From contig JAQXDI010000056.1 of assembly GCA_029251465.1 (NCBI GenBank), forward strand, positions 1 to 47,465: 47,465 nt of DNA, written 5' to 3'. Below are positions 8,317 to 17,811 of the stretch, piece after piece. Each line of letters begins with the position of its first letter. Position 1 is the first letter of the stretch. Made by a program: the position numbers and the translations under genes. The notes beneath the pieces were generated by a model. That model was not told the DNA's origin. It saw only the letters and a list, made by a program, of their open reading frames with translations, and made no database searches. This DNA comes from Ascidiaceihabitans sp. GTDB lineage: Bacteria > Pseudomonadota > Alphaproteobacteria > Rhodobacterales > Rhodobacteraceae.

Positions 8317-9456
8317 CTAAGCCACGAACCGCGCAGCGATGTCGCCTGACATGTAGCTAACTTTACCTGCACAAATCGTGGCAGCCACACGGTCTTTTGC
8401 ATCCAATATCACCAGATCAGCGCGGTAACCTACATCAAGTACACCGCGATCGTTCAGGCCCAGCACACGGGCGGGTCCTGCCGATACCAAACCCCACGCA
8501 GCCCCAAAATCCAGCACGCCTGACGCCGCCAGCATCAGCGCAGCCCGACGTGGGCTGGGGTAGTGATAGTCAGAGGCGATAGCGTCGCAGTAGCCCATGG
8601 CGATCAATTCCAGCGCGCTGGCGTTGCCTTTGTGAGATCCGCCTCGCACCACGTTTGGTGCACCCAAAACCACACAATCGCCTGCGTCTTTTGCCGCTTC
8701 TGCGGCCTCCAGCGTTTCGGGGAATTCCGACACCGTTACGCCCCGTGCGCGCCAGATTGCGCGGTGTGCAGCGGCACTTTCGTCGTGGCTGCCCATTTGC
8801 AAACCCATGGCCGTCAACTCTGCACACAGTGTATCCAACGCCGCCGGGACCTCGTTTGTGCGCGCATGCATGTCCAGCAGCATTTGAAAATGCACATCCG
8901 GATTGCGCTGCGCCTTAAGCGCTTGGCCCACCAGACGTGGCGGCTTGCGCCCTTCAGCCAAACGCGCGTGCGGCAAGTGATCGTTAAACACGATGTAGTT
9001 CACACCCCAGCGGGCAATTTTAGCGGGCAGATCCGCGTAGTCATCGAGCAGGTGCGTTTCGAACCGCAACTGCGCGCGCAAATCCGTCACGACCGATCCA
9101 CGGGAATCGCGAATGGCGCTTAGGACTTGATCGGCGAAATCCATGCCACGCAGCCCGCCTTCCCAGCTGACAAATTGCGCGAGAACGCCAGTGCTGATGC
9201 CGTTGGCGGCCAGTTCAGCTTCGGCTGCGACCAACCCTTCGGTCATTTGTTTCATGGCACCGCGACGCGGCGCAAGGTGGCGTTCAAACCCGTCGCCATG
9301 CGGATCAACAATGCCCGGCAAGATGCGGTATCCTGTCAGATCGACCGCGCGCCCCGCCCGCGTGTCCACGACCAAACCGTCGGCAATCGACAGGGTCGTT
9401 TTGGCCAAACCGTCAGGCCCAAGCACCTGAGCGCCGGTGAAATCAAGGTTTAACAT
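8317..9456 (-). CDS. phnM: Alpha-D-ribose 1-methylphosphonate 5-triphosphate diphosphatase (PhnM-like)
   Basis: An amidohydrolase of the carbon-phosphorus lyase pathway that removes pyrophosphate from ribose-1-methylphosphonate 5-triphosphate. The 379-residue protein has the metal site [10 protein letters not shown], the pair HDES...[12 protein letters not shown], and [12 protein letters not shown] near the C-terminus, all PhnM features. The ATG at 9456 gives the standard N-terminus; further upstream the frame has no similarity. No other phn genes are in the window, so this copy is separate from any C-P lyase operon. It overlaps the upstream hydrolase gene by 14 bases. It may act in phosphonate use or on a related phosphorylated sugar. 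Confidence 0.88.
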   Translation of the reverse strand: MLNLDFTGAQVLGPDGLAKTTLSIADGLVVDTRAGRAVDLTGYRILPGIVDPHGDGFERHLAPRRGAMKQMTEGLVAAEAELAANGISTGVLAQFVSWEGGLRGMDFADQVLSAIRDSRGSVVTDLRAQLRFETHLLDDYADLPAKIARWGVNYIVFNDHLPHARLAEGRKPPRLVGQALKAQRNPDVHFQMLLDMHARTNEVPAALDTLCAELTAMGLQMGSHDESAAAHRAIWRARGVTVSEFPETLEAAEAAKDAGDCVVLGAPNVVRGGSHKGNASALELIAMGYCDAIASDYHYPSPRRAALMLAASGVLDFGAAWGLVSAGPARVLGLNDRGVLDVGYRADLVILDAKDRVAATICAGKVSYMSGDIAARFVA

Positions 9457-10225
9457 CGGGATCCCCAGACAGGCAGTTGCCGTTTTCACACCCCAGATGT
9501 TCAAGCACCGCGTCCCCCCAGCTGAGCGTTGGATCAAAGCGGCCGGTTTCCAGAAACAACAGCGTTTCGCTGATCACACGCGGGTTGTTCATCATGAACG
9601 TATGCGTGACGGGCAAAACGATGTGGTCGGTCATGCCGGCGACTGACGTCGATTGAACAGACACTTTGCCATCATCAGCGCCAGGCAAAAGCGACGAGAA
9701 ATACGGGTTCAGCGATTGATTGCCCGCGATGACCCCAACGGGGTAGTCGACGCGGGGCAACTCGCGCGGCAAGCCTTGGTCGTCCGTGCCAAGCTGTACA
9801 CCCGCCGGCCCATTGAACAGGCCGAAAAGGTACAGATCGCCAAAGCGGTCGATGACTTCGCTGCCTTGATTTGGCGGGGCCAGCATGACCACGCGCCCAA
9901 GGGTCGCAGGGCGGTTCGTGGTCAGCCAATCGCGCACAAGGATGCCGCCCATCGAATGGGTCACGAAATGCACAGGCCCTTGGGGGCACGCAGCAACGGC
10001 GTCGGGCAAGGTTGCCGCAGCAAGCGTCGGGATGTCTTGTTTGGTTGAGGCATAGCCCGGACGCACAACAAAGTATCCCTGCCCCTCGAGCGCGGTTTCC
10101 ATCAATGCAAACGACGCTTCTGTGCGTGCCAATCCATGCAGCAAAATGGCGCAACCTTTGGGATCAGCGGCAGCAGCGGCGGCCGAGGCGAAAAGCAACG
10201 GGATGAGGGCGAGGATCTGTTTCAT
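9443..10225 (-). CDS. Secreted lipase-like alpha/beta hydrolase
   Basis: A 260-residue protein with a signal peptide (residues 1-20, hydrophobic and ending in an alanine run). The fold is alpha/beta hydrolase: the oxyanion segment ILLHGLART and the nucleophile elbow THSMGG with Ser91, as in PGAP1/lipase-like esterases, and a likely catalytic histidine in [10 protein letters not shown] small lid-like section ([12 protein letters not shown]) lies in between. Substrates are probably esters in the periplasm. The ATG at 10225 is chosen because it starts the signal peptide. It overlaps phnM downstream by 14 bases, so both are likely on one transcript. Confidence 0.8.
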   Translation of the reverse strand: MKQILALIPLLFASAAAAAADPKGCAILLHGLARTEASFALMETALEGQGYFVVRPGYASTKQDIPTLAAATLPDAVAACPQGPVHFVTHSMGGILVRDWLTTNRPATLGRVVMLAPPNQGSEVIDRFGDLYLFGLFNGPAGVQLGTDDQGLPRELPRVDYPVGVIAGNQSLNPYFSSLLPGADDGKVSVQSTSVAGMTDHIVLPVTHTFMMNNPRVISETLLFLETGRFDPTLSWGDAVLEHLGCENGNCLSGDPDVKP

Positions 10226-10292
10226 GGTCTTACAAATAGGGGCTTGGGGTGTGCGTTGGAATGGGCGCAAAGCCCAAGTGCCGTAACGACAA

Positions 10293-11129
10293 TCACTGCG
10301 CAGGCCTAGAGGTGACAGCCAAAGCGATGCCGCCCACGACCAAAAGTGCGGCGAGACCAATGACCAAGGTTACAGTTTCACCAAGCAAAAGTGCACCGGC
10401 TGCAATCGCAATGATCGGCACGCTTAGTTGCACAACTGCGGCGGTGCTGGCCTGCATGCGCGGCAAGACGGAATACCACAGCGCGTAGCCTAGGCCAGAG
10501 GTCACAGCACCTGCGACGACCGCCAAAACAGTGCCATATGCGGACAAATTCAATTCCTGACCAATCAGTGGCAACAACATCAAAGGTGTGGCGAGGATAA
10601 AGTTGGCGGCGGTTGCGGCAAGTGGCGCTTTGGCCCCGCGCCCTGCCAAAGTGTAGGCAGCCCAGCCAAGACCTGCGACGACCATCAGCGCGGCACCCAT
10701 CGGGTCTGTTGAGCTGCCCTCGGCCGGCCACAAAGCGACGGCGAGACCGCCAAATGCAATGCTTGCCCCACAGATCTGGCGCAGTGTTGGGCGCGTGCCA
10801 ATAACGGCCCCCCAAACGAACATCGCGACCTGAACCACGCCGAACAGGATCAGCGCGCCCAGACCGGCATCCAGCGAAACATAAGCCAGCGAAAACCCGA
10901 TCATGTAAGCGGCAAGGCTAAGAGTTCCGATAATCCTTGATCGTTCGAACAAGGGAAACGCGCCACCACGCGCCATCAGGATCACTGACAGCGCAACCGC
11001 CCCTGCCAGCATCCGCACAGCCGCAAAGCTGGCGGCATCGATGTGCCCGCCGCCGACAGCCATCCGGTTCAAGACGGAGTTCGAGGCAAAGGCCAGCATG
11101 GTCAGGATGGTGAGCAGGATTAAACGCAT
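10293..11129 (-). CDS. DMT-superfamily transporter (EamA family)
   Basis: An inner-membrane protein of 278 residues with about ten hydrophobic segments arranged as two EamA repeats, as in drug/metabolite exporters such as RhaT/YdcZ relatives. The N-terminus starts in a membrane helix ([20 protein letters not shown]), with the conserved SNSVLNR of the first repeat. The second repeat ends in [24 protein letters not shown]. The substrate is unknown. The ATG at 11129 has AAGGAG only a few bases upstream; a TTG at 11147 is the alternative. It is the first gene of the minus-strand group with the hydrolase and phnM, 67 bases apart. Confidence 0.88.
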   Translation of the reverse strand: MRLILLTILTMLAFASNSVLNRMAVGGGHIDAASFAAVRMLAGAVALSVILMARGGAFPLFERSRIIGTLSLAAYMIGFSLAYVSLDAGLGALILFGVVQVAMFVWGAVIGTRPTLRQICGASIAFGGLAVALWPAEGSSTDPMGAALMVVAGLGWAAYTLAGRGAKAPLAATAANFILATPLMLLPLIGQELNLSAYGTVLAVVAGAVTSGLGYALWYSVLPRMQASTAAVVQLSVPIIAIAAGALLLGETVTLVIGLAALLVVGGIALAVTSRPAQ

Positions 11130-11275
11130 ACGCTCCTTTAGGGGCAAACGCGTGGTGGGCCAAGGACCACCTTACGGATCTGCATCAAACCTTTTCGTGA
11201 GAAGTGCGCCAATCGGGTTTATGCGAGCAATCAAAGACTCCGCCCCGGTTGGACCGGTTTTTGATTTCCCAACTG

Positions 11276-11304
11276 TTGACTCTGCGTCGGTCACTGCCTA
11301 GCTA
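11276..11304 (+). promoter_or_regulatory. Possible groESL promoter
   Basis: TTGACT at 11276-11281 is a good -35 box. A weak -10 (TAGCTA, 11299-11304) lies 17 bases on, and transcription would then start at the edge of the CIRCE element. Confidence 0.4.
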
Positions 11305-11311
11305 AGCGTTG

Positions 11312-11338
11312 TTAGCACTCGATGATCTTGAGTGCTAA
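11312..11338 (+). promoter_or_regulatory. CIRCE element (HrcA operator) before groESL
   Basis: TTAGCACTC (11312-11320) and GAGTGCTAA (11330-11338) form a perfect inverted repeat with the canonical 9-base spacer. This is the binding site of the HrcA repressor, which releases groESL when GroEL is occupied by unfolded protein. The element lies 54 bases before groES. hrcA is not in the window. Confidence 0.97.
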
Positions 11339-11392
11339 CGATCCCACCAACGGGATCATATCGGAAACTTTGAGCCTTAAGGAGCTGCAAAG

Positions 11393-11680
11393 ATGGCATT
11401 AAAACCGCTTCATGACCGCGTGCTGGTTCGCCGCACGGAAAGCGATGAAAAAACTGCTGGTGGGTTGTACATCCCAGAAAGCGCAAAAGAGAAACCAAGC
11501 GAAGGCGAAGTTGTTGCCACGGGCGAAGGCGCACGTAAAGACAGCGGCGAATTGATCGACATGGCTGTAAAAGCTGGCGATACAATCTTGTTTGGCAAAT
11601 GGTCCGGCACAGAAGTCACCGTCGACGGCGAAGAGCTGTTGATGATGAAAGAATCCGACATCATGGGCATCATCGAGTAA
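11393..11680 (+). CDS. groES: Co-chaperonin GroES
   Basis: The 95-residue lid of the GroEL folding chamber in the cytoplasm. It begins [11 protein letters not shown], has the mobile-loop region [13 protein letters not shown] that contacts GroEL, and ends [23 protein letters not shown] precedes the ATG at good spacing. It is the first gene of the CIRCE-controlled groESL operon, 76 bases before groEL. Confidence 0.98.
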   Translation: MALKPLHDRVLVRRTESDEKTAGGLYIPESAKEKPSEGEVVATGEGARKDSGELIDMAVKAGDTILFGKWSGTEVTVDGEELLMMKESDIMGIIE

Positions 11681-11756
11681 GCGACCGCGCTGCTTGATAC
11701 TGGGTGCGCTGCGGCGCGCCTTTCCCAATTTCTAAATACTCTTAAGGAGAATATAA

Positions 11757-13394
<1,638 letters not shown>

Positions 13395-13401
13395 GAAGCC
13401 T

Positions 13402-13466
13402 TTTCGCTTTTGCGAAAGACTTGTACGTCGAAATTATCGCAAAGGGCTGCCTTCGGGCGGCCCTTT
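13402..13466 (+). terminator. Two hairpins after groEL, the second a probable terminator
   Basis: A small stem TTTCGC-TTTT-GCGAAA lies at 13402-13417. A stronger one follows: AAAGGGCTGCC (13441-13451) and GGCGGCCCTTT (13456-13466) around a TTCG tetraloop. The T-run after it is short (TTTCTCGTTT). Confidence 0.75.
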
Positions 13467-13587
13467 CTCGTTTGCCATAGACGTCCAAATCCAACAGCAA
13501 GACGATTTTTAATGTACATGCTGAAACGGGTCATTTAGGTCCACTTTCAAAAGCCAGAACGCCTTTAGCACACAGGAACACTTTACC

Positions 13588-14037
13588 ATGACCGCCAAAC
13601 CCCGCCTCGTTCTGTCCAGCGATCACGCCGATATTCCAATGCGCCAAACGATTGCCGATCACATTGCGGCGCAAGGTTGGGAGGTGATCGACATCGGACC
13701 AACAACACCCGAAAGCACACACTATCCCAAACACGGTGAAGCCGCAGCACGGCGTGTGGCCTCTGGCGAATGTCAGCTTGGGATCATCCTGTGCGGCACT
13801 GGGCAAGGCATCATGATGGCCGTCAACAAAGTAAAGGGCATCCGCTGTGGTGTGTGCTCTGATACATTTTCGACCCGCATGATCCGCGAGCACAACGATG
13901 CCAATATGCTCTCGCTTGGGGCACGTGTGATTGGCTTGGGCCTAGCGCTGGATATCGTGGATGCATTTTTGAGCGCAAAATTTGAAGGTGGCCGTCATGC
14001 CACACGGGTCGATATGATCAAAGCAATTGAGTCGTAA
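13588..14037 (+). CDS. rpiB: Ribose 5-phosphate isomerase B
   Basis: Interconverts ribose 5-phosphate and ribulose 5-phosphate in the pentose phosphate pathway. The 149-residue protein has the N-terminal LVLSSDHADIPMR, the active-site loop CGTGQGIMMAVNK with catalytic Cys69, and REHNDANMLSLGAR with the phosphate-binding residues. An AGGA precedes the ATG at 13588. It may share a transcript with the GNAT gene 30 bases downstream. RpiB relatives acting on other sugars (LacAB, or erythrulose phosphate isomerases) are possible but less likely. Confidence 0.93.
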   Translation: MTAKPRLVLSSDHADIPMRQTIADHIAAQGWEVIDIGPTTPESTHYPKHGEAAARRVASGECQLGIILCGTGQGIMMAVNKVKGIRCGVCSDTFSTRMIREHNDANMLSLGARVIGLGLALDIVDAFLSAKFEGGRHATRVDMIKAIES

Positions 14038-14067
14038 CGCGCTCTAAACCAGTAGCTTGGATTACAC

Positions 14068-14559
14068 ATGCTTCAGTTTCCCGATCATGCCCGCGAGATG
14101 CGCAAAGGCGAAGAAGACGCCGTCGATGCGTTGTTAAAAATCGCGTTCGATAGGAACGACGAAGCTAACCTTGTCCACGCGCTGCGCAGATCCGGTGACA
14201 TCGCGGGCGAAACTGTGCTGCCGATGGGCGAGCGGATCGTCGGGTATTATGCGCTGTCAAAAATGGTCGCCCCAAAAGGCTGGCTGTGCCTCGCACCGGT
14301 GGCCATCGCGCCAGATGTCCAAGGGCGCAACTATGGTTTGCGAATGATGGGAATGTTGTGCGAATGGGCCAAGCTGAGCAATCAAACTGTTGTGGTTTTG
14401 GGGGCCGTGCCGTTTTACGAACGCGCAGGATTTTCATTGGCCCAAGCCAGAAAGCTGACCACGCCGTACCCGATTGGCCACACGATGGTTGTTGGAAATG
14501 ATGCTGATGCGCCCACCGGTACGTTGATCTACCCTAAGCCATTTGCCAAATTGGAGTGA
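14068..14559 (+). CDS. GNAT family N-acetyltransferase (YhbS-like)
   Basis: A 163-residue GCN5-related acetyltransferase. The core has the strands RIVGYYALSKM and WLCLAPVAIAPDVQGRNYGLRMM; the QGRNYG loop binds the acetyl-CoA pyrophosphate. TVVVLGAVPFYERAGF follows and is typical of the YhbS subgroup. Substrates of this subgroup are unknown; small molecules or ribosomal proteins are possible. The ribosome site before 14068 is weak. The stop is 35 bases from the convergent DUF2161 gene, and the gap holds a palindromic repeat. Confidence 0.85.
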   Translation: MLQFPDHAREMRKGEEDAVDALLKIAFDRNDEANLVHALRRSGDIAGETVLPMGERIVGYYALSKMVAPKGWLCLAPVAIAPDVQGRNYGLRMMGMLCEWAKLSNQTVVVLGAVPFYERAGFSLAQARKLTTPYPIGHTMVVGNDADAPTGTLIYPKPFAKLE

Positions 14560-14570
14560 GGCCAGATTGC

Positions 14571-14594
14571 TGTGCGACACGCACACCTTACCCG
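14571..14594. repeat. Small palindromic intergenic repeat, copy 1
   Basis: TGTGCG-ACA-CGCACA is a perfect inverted repeat of 6-bp arms. It is followed by C and then CTTACCCG. The same 24-base unit with one substitution recurs at 16710-16733. This copy lies between the stop codons of two convergent genes. Confidence 0.7.
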
Positions 14595-15284
14595 TTATCC
14601 TCCGAGAACCGCGTCTGTGAGCGCGACTGCCTCGGCCCCCTTTGGCGTCAATCCGTAAACACCCTTGTCGACCTTTTCAAACCAGCCGTAGTGGTCATCG
14701 CGCATCATTGTCGTCGCCCGCTCAACCCCGGTTTCGCGTGCAACATCCGCCCCTTTGCTGGCCCCGATTTCAAATAAATGCAGCGCCAGTTTCACCGCGT
14801 CTTGGCGGTAGGCCGTGATCAAGCCACCGCGGGTTTGCCCGCCATCATTCGGATCACCAACACGGCGCGCGAATTCCTTGAGCAGCTGGCCTTCGCGCTT
14901 TTTGTTCTTGCGCGGCACGTAGGGGCCGGGGTCGCAATGGACCTGCACCAGTTGATCGCGCAATCGGACCGTCAACAGGCCGATCCCCAACCGGCGCGCC
15001 AGCTTGGTCATGTTTTTGAGCGACTTTTGAAACGGTTTACCTTTGCCCGTGGCCACAGCCATGTAGACATCGTCCGTGACGCCCAAGCGTGCGACGCATT
15101 GGTGCACCAGTGTCAGCGAAAACCCCAACTTCAGTTCGACGATCACAGGTGCCTCGGCCCCACGAACCGCAACAACATCGGCAGCCCCGACTTCGGATTT
15201 CACCACATAACCTTGTTCCTCAAGGAACCCTTTGATGGGCGCGTAAAGATCGGTTTCGCGTGGCTTGGGTTTAACACTGCTCAT
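14595..15284 (-). CDS. DUF2161 protein with PD-(D/E)XK nuclease-like fold
   Basis: A 229-residue protein fitting DUF2161, annotated in alphaproteobacteria as a PD-(D/E)XK-type phosphodiesterase. The core is visible: GAADVVAVRG with Asp36 and PVIVELKLGFS with Glu50 and Lys52, the D-x(n)-E-x-K layout of restriction-like nucleases. A basic middle region (PRKNKKREGQLLKEF) and a C-terminal winged-helix-like part (GADVARETGVERATTMMRDDHYGWFEKVDKGVYGLTPKG) suggest DNA contact. No partner methylase or helicase is nearby, so a housekeeping nucleic-acid role seems more likely than restriction. It faces the MmcQ gene divergently with 53 bases between. Confidence 0.82.
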   Translation of the reverse strand: MSSVKPKPRETDLYAPIKGFLEEQGYVVKSEVGAADVVAVRGAEAPVIVELKLGFSLTLVHQCVARLGVTDDVYMAVATGKGKPFQKSLKNMTKLARRLGIGLLTVRLRDQLVQVHCDPGPYVPRKNKKREGQLLKEFARRVGDPNDGGQTRGGLITAYRQDAVKLALHLFEIGASKGADVARETGVERATTMMRDDHYGWFEKVDKGVYGLTPKGAEAVALTDAVLGG

Positions 15285-15303
15285 GATTTCGATTTAACAG
15301 CAT

Positions 15304-15331
15304 TTGCACGGGCAGCCCAAGCCTCTAAACT
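15304..15331 (+). promoter_or_regulatory. Possible promoter giving a leaderless MmcQ/YjbR transcript
   Basis: TTGCAC (15304-15309) and TAAACT (15326-15331) are 16 bases apart. Transcription would start close to 15338, the A of the start codon, and no ribosome site is visible before that ATG. Confidence 0.35.
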
Positions 15332-15337
15332 GCCCAC

Positions 15338-15691
15338 ATGAATCGTGACGAGTTCAACAGCTTTTGCCAAAGCCTGCCGCAGACAACCCATGTGGTGCAG
15401 TGGGGCAATTCGGATGTTTGGAAAGTGGCAGGCAAACTGTTTGCGCTGTGTGGGTGGGCCGACGACGAGCCAGCGTTCACGTTCAAAGTCACACCTTTGG
15501 CGTTTGAAATCCTGCCAGATTTAGACGGCGTGCGCCCTGCCCCCTACCTTGCGTCGCGCGGCATGAAATGGGTGCAGCATTACAAATCCCCTGGCCTGTC
15601 GGACACGGAATTGCGCAATCACATCACCTATTCCTACGAGATGATTGTCGCCGCACTAACCAAAAAGAAACGCGCGGAATTAGGCCTGTGA
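15338..15691 (+). CDS. MmcQ/YjbR family protein
   Basis: A 117-residue member of the MmcQ/YjbR (CyaY-like DNA-binding fold) family. Typical segments are TTHVVQWGNSDVWKVAGKLFAL, FKVTPLAFEIL and APYLASRGMKWVQH. The fold is known from structures, but the cell function is not. No Shine-Dalgarno sequence precedes the ATG; see the promoter at 15304-15331. The gene stands alone, 88 bases before ppaC. Confidence 0.88.
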   Translation: MNRDEFNSFCQSLPQTTHVVQWGNSDVWKVAGKLFALCGWADDEPAFTFKVTPLAFEILPDLDGVRPAPYLASRGMKWVQHYKSPGLSDTELRNHITYSYEMIVAALTKKKRAELGL

Positions 15692-15712
15692 CACCATGGC
15701 GCGCGCGCGCAG

Positions 15713-15741
15713 GTGACAAGTCAGGATTGCCCCCCTATAAG
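15713..15741 (+). promoter_or_regulatory. Sigma-70-like promoter of ppaC
   Basis: GTGACA (15713-15718) and TATAAG (15736-15741) are separated by exactly 17 bases, each with five of six consensus positions. Transcription would start near 15748, giving a leader of about 32 bases. Confidence 0.7.
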
Positions 15742-15779
15742 GCGCGCTAATCCTTTGACTTAGTAACAGGAACAACGTC

Positions 15780-16700
15780 ATGAGCACGCTCGTTTTCGGC
15801 CACAAATCCCCAGACACGGACAGCACTGGCAGCCCGATCATTTGGGCTTGGTATTTGAATGAAATCAAAGGGGTAGCTGCAAAACCTGTTTTGCTGGGCG
15901 AACCGAACACCGAAGCGGCGTTTGTCGTGAAACGCTGGAATTTGGACAAGCCGGAAATCGTGACCGAGGTGGCCGATGGCACCTCTGTTGTGATCGTGGA
16001 CACGAACAACCCGGCGGAGTTACCCGCAAACATCAACGCATGTGACATCACCGCGATCATCGATCACCACAAGTTGGTGGGCGGTCTGGAAACAGCGGGC
16101 CCGATCGACATTCGCATCGAACCGCTGGCGTGCACGGCGACGATCATGTGGAAAATGATCGGCAAGGACATGGCGCAAATGCCCACAAACGTGAAAGGCG
16201 CGATGCTGTCATGCATCTTGTCAGACACGCTTGAGTTCCGCTCACCCACCACAACGGACGAAGACCGCGCCATTGCGCATGATCTGGCCAAAGATTTGGG
16301 CATCGACATTGCAGCCTACGCGGCGGAAATGTTCGAAGCGAAATCCGACGTGTCGGAATTCTCGGACGCTGAATTGCTGCGGATGGATTCCAAAGAATTT
16401 ACTGTGGATGGCAAGCAGCTGCGCGTGTCGGTTCTGGAAACCACGGCGCCAAAAATCGTGCTGGACCGCAAAGACAGCCTGATGGCGTCGATGACAGATG
16501 TGGCAACCGAGGATGGCGCTGATCAGGTTTTGCTGTTCGTGGTCGACATTCTGAACGAAGAAGCGACATTGCTGGTGCCGAACGATTTTGTAAAAACCGT
16601 GGCCGAGAAAAGCTTTGGCGCGACGGTTTCTGGCGACACGGTTGTTCTGCCGGGCATCATGAGCCGGAAAAAGCAGATCATCCCGAACCTGAAGGTTTGA
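15780..16700 (+). CDS. ppaC: Manganese-dependent inorganic pyrophosphatase (family II)
   Basis: Hydrolyses pyrophosphate to phosphate in the cytoplasm and so pulls biosynthetic reactions forward. The 306-residue protein is a family II enzyme of the DHH superfamily: FGHKSPDTDS at the N-terminus with metal ligands His8, Asp12 and Asp14, VDTNNP, DHH at residues 95-97, and SRKKQIIP at the C-terminus for substrate binding. No regulatory CBS domain is inserted. AGGA lies upstream at good spacing. Within the window, PPi is made by sat, and PRPP from prs feeds other PPi-releasing steps. The gene is monocistronic. Confidence 0.95.
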   Translation: MSTLVFGHKSPDTDSTGSPIIWAWYLNEIKGVAAKPVLLGEPNTEAAFVVKRWNLDKPEIVTEVADGTSVVIVDTNNPAELPANINACDITAIIDHHKLVGGLETAGPIDIRIEPLACTATIMWKMIGKDMAQMPTNVKGAMLSCILSDTLEFRSPTTTDEDRAIAHDLAKDLGIDIAAYAAEMFEAKSDVSEFSDAELLRMDSKEFTVDGKQLRVSVLETTAPKIVLDRKDSLMASMTDVATEDGADQVLLFVVDILNEEATLLVPNDFVKTVAEKSFGATVSGDTVVLPGIMSRKKQIIPNLKV

Positions 16701-16709
16701 CAACGGCGG

Positions 16710-16733
16710 TGTGCGACACGCACATCTTACCCG
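16710..16733. repeat. Small palindromic intergenic repeat, copy 2
   Basis: The same 24-base unit as at 14571-14594, with T instead of C in one position. It begins 10 bases after the ppaC stop and is followed by a terminator hairpin. Both copies have the same orientation. Confidence 0.7.
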
Positions 16734-16747
16734 CATGAAACAATTGT

Positions 16748-16773
16748 AAGGCGCGCTGCGGTGCGCCTTTTTC
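16748..16773 (+). terminator. Rho-independent terminator of ppaC
   Basis: AAGGCGC (16748-16754) pairs with GCGCCTT (16763-16769) across an 8-base loop and continues into TTTTTC. Confidence 0.75.
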
Positions 16774-16845
16774 TTTGCGCGCAGCCTTAAACATCCGCTC
16801 GCAACCCGCTACAGACAAGGCAACCTGTTTAGCGAAAGCCTTTCT

Positions 16846-17718
16846 ATGACCCAGATCATCTCTGCCCTGTCCGAAATTTCAGCCCGATATGACGCGCTTT
16901 TTGTCGACCTGTGGGGATGCGTGCACAATGGCGTGCAGGCGATCCCATCGGCCGTGGCCGCACTGCAGGATTACCGTAAACAGGGCGGCAAAGTCATTTT
17001 GGTTACCAATTCCCCACGCCCGCGCGCGAACGTCGAAATTCAGCTCGAGACCTTTGGCGTGGCGCGTGATTGTTGGGACGATATCGCAAGTTCCGGCGAC
17101 AGCGCGAGATCAGCGTTGTTTCGCGGCACAGTTGGTTCAAAGGTCTACTTTATCGGTCAGCCCCACGATCAGGCAATCTTTGATCCTATCGAAATTGTCC
17201 AAGACCCGATTGAGGTGACCCAAGTGCCTTTGGACCAGGCGGAAGGCATCGTTTGCATGGGCCCTCAGGACCCTCAGGCTGATCCCGATGTGATGCGTCC
17301 ACAGTTCTTGTTGGCGAAACAAATGGGGCTGAAACTGCTGTGTGCCAACCCTGATTTGATTGTCGATCGCGGCGATGTCCGTGAATGGTGTGCCGGCGCG
17401 TTGGCGCAGTTGTACACCGAAATGGGCGGCGAGAGCCTGTATTTCGGCAAACCGCATCCGCCGATCTATGATCTGGCCCGTCGTCGCTTGTTCGCCTTGG
17501 GCGCGGATGTGCCTGATGCCTCAATTCTAGCCATCGGTGACGGTGTCCTGACGGACGTTGCAGGTGCCATGGGCGAAGATATTGATTCTCTGTTTATCTC
17601 GGGTGGGTTGGCCGCTGCCGAGACAAAAACCACTCACCAACCGGACCCTGAATTGCTAACCGCCTATTTAGAAGTCGAAAAATCTAATCCGACGTTCACA
17701 ATAGGACATCTGCGCTGA
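16846..17718 (+). CDS. HAD-superfamily hydrolase, class IIA (TIGR01459-like)
   Basis: A 290-residue HAD hydrolase of the NagD/p-nitrophenylphosphatase-like group. Motif I is FVDLWGCVHNG, with the nucleophile Asp and a Trp where most HADs have the second Asp, as in TIGR01459 proteins. Motif II is VTNSPRPR, motif III lies near FGKPHPPIYDLA and motif IV is IGDGVLTDVAGA. A large C2 cap lies in between. It probably removes phosphate from a small metabolite; the substrate is unknown. A weak promoter-like pair (TTAAAC 16787-16792, TACAGA 16810-16815) lies upstream, and the ribosome site is poor. Confidence 0.85.
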   Translation: MTQIISALSEISARYDALFVDLWGCVHNGVQAIPSAVAALQDYRKQGGKVILVTNSPRPRANVEIQLETFGVARDCWDDIASSGDSARSALFRGTVGSKVYFIGQPHDQAIFDPIEIVQDPIEVTQVPLDQAEGIVCMGPQDPQADPDVMRPQFLLAKQMGLKLLCANPDLIVDRGDVREWCAGALAQLYTEMGGESLYFGKPHPPIYDLARRRLFALGADVPDASILAIGDGVLTDVAGAMGEDIDSLFISGGLAAAETKTTHQPDPELLTAYLEVEKSNPTFTIGHLR

Positions 17719-17811
17719 CCCATTTTTCGCTTGGAATTTCTGCACGTGCAAAGTAATAAAGTTTCAACAGCCGTAACGGCATCTTGTTGAAAATTACCGG
17801 AGTGTGAAATT

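Noticed and set aside
14595..15284. Restriction-modification system around the DUF2161 nuclease-fold protein
   Set aside because: The neighbours are a GNAT and a MmcQ gene; there is no DNA methyltransferase. The methyltransferase at 33.4 kb is of the small-molecule type.
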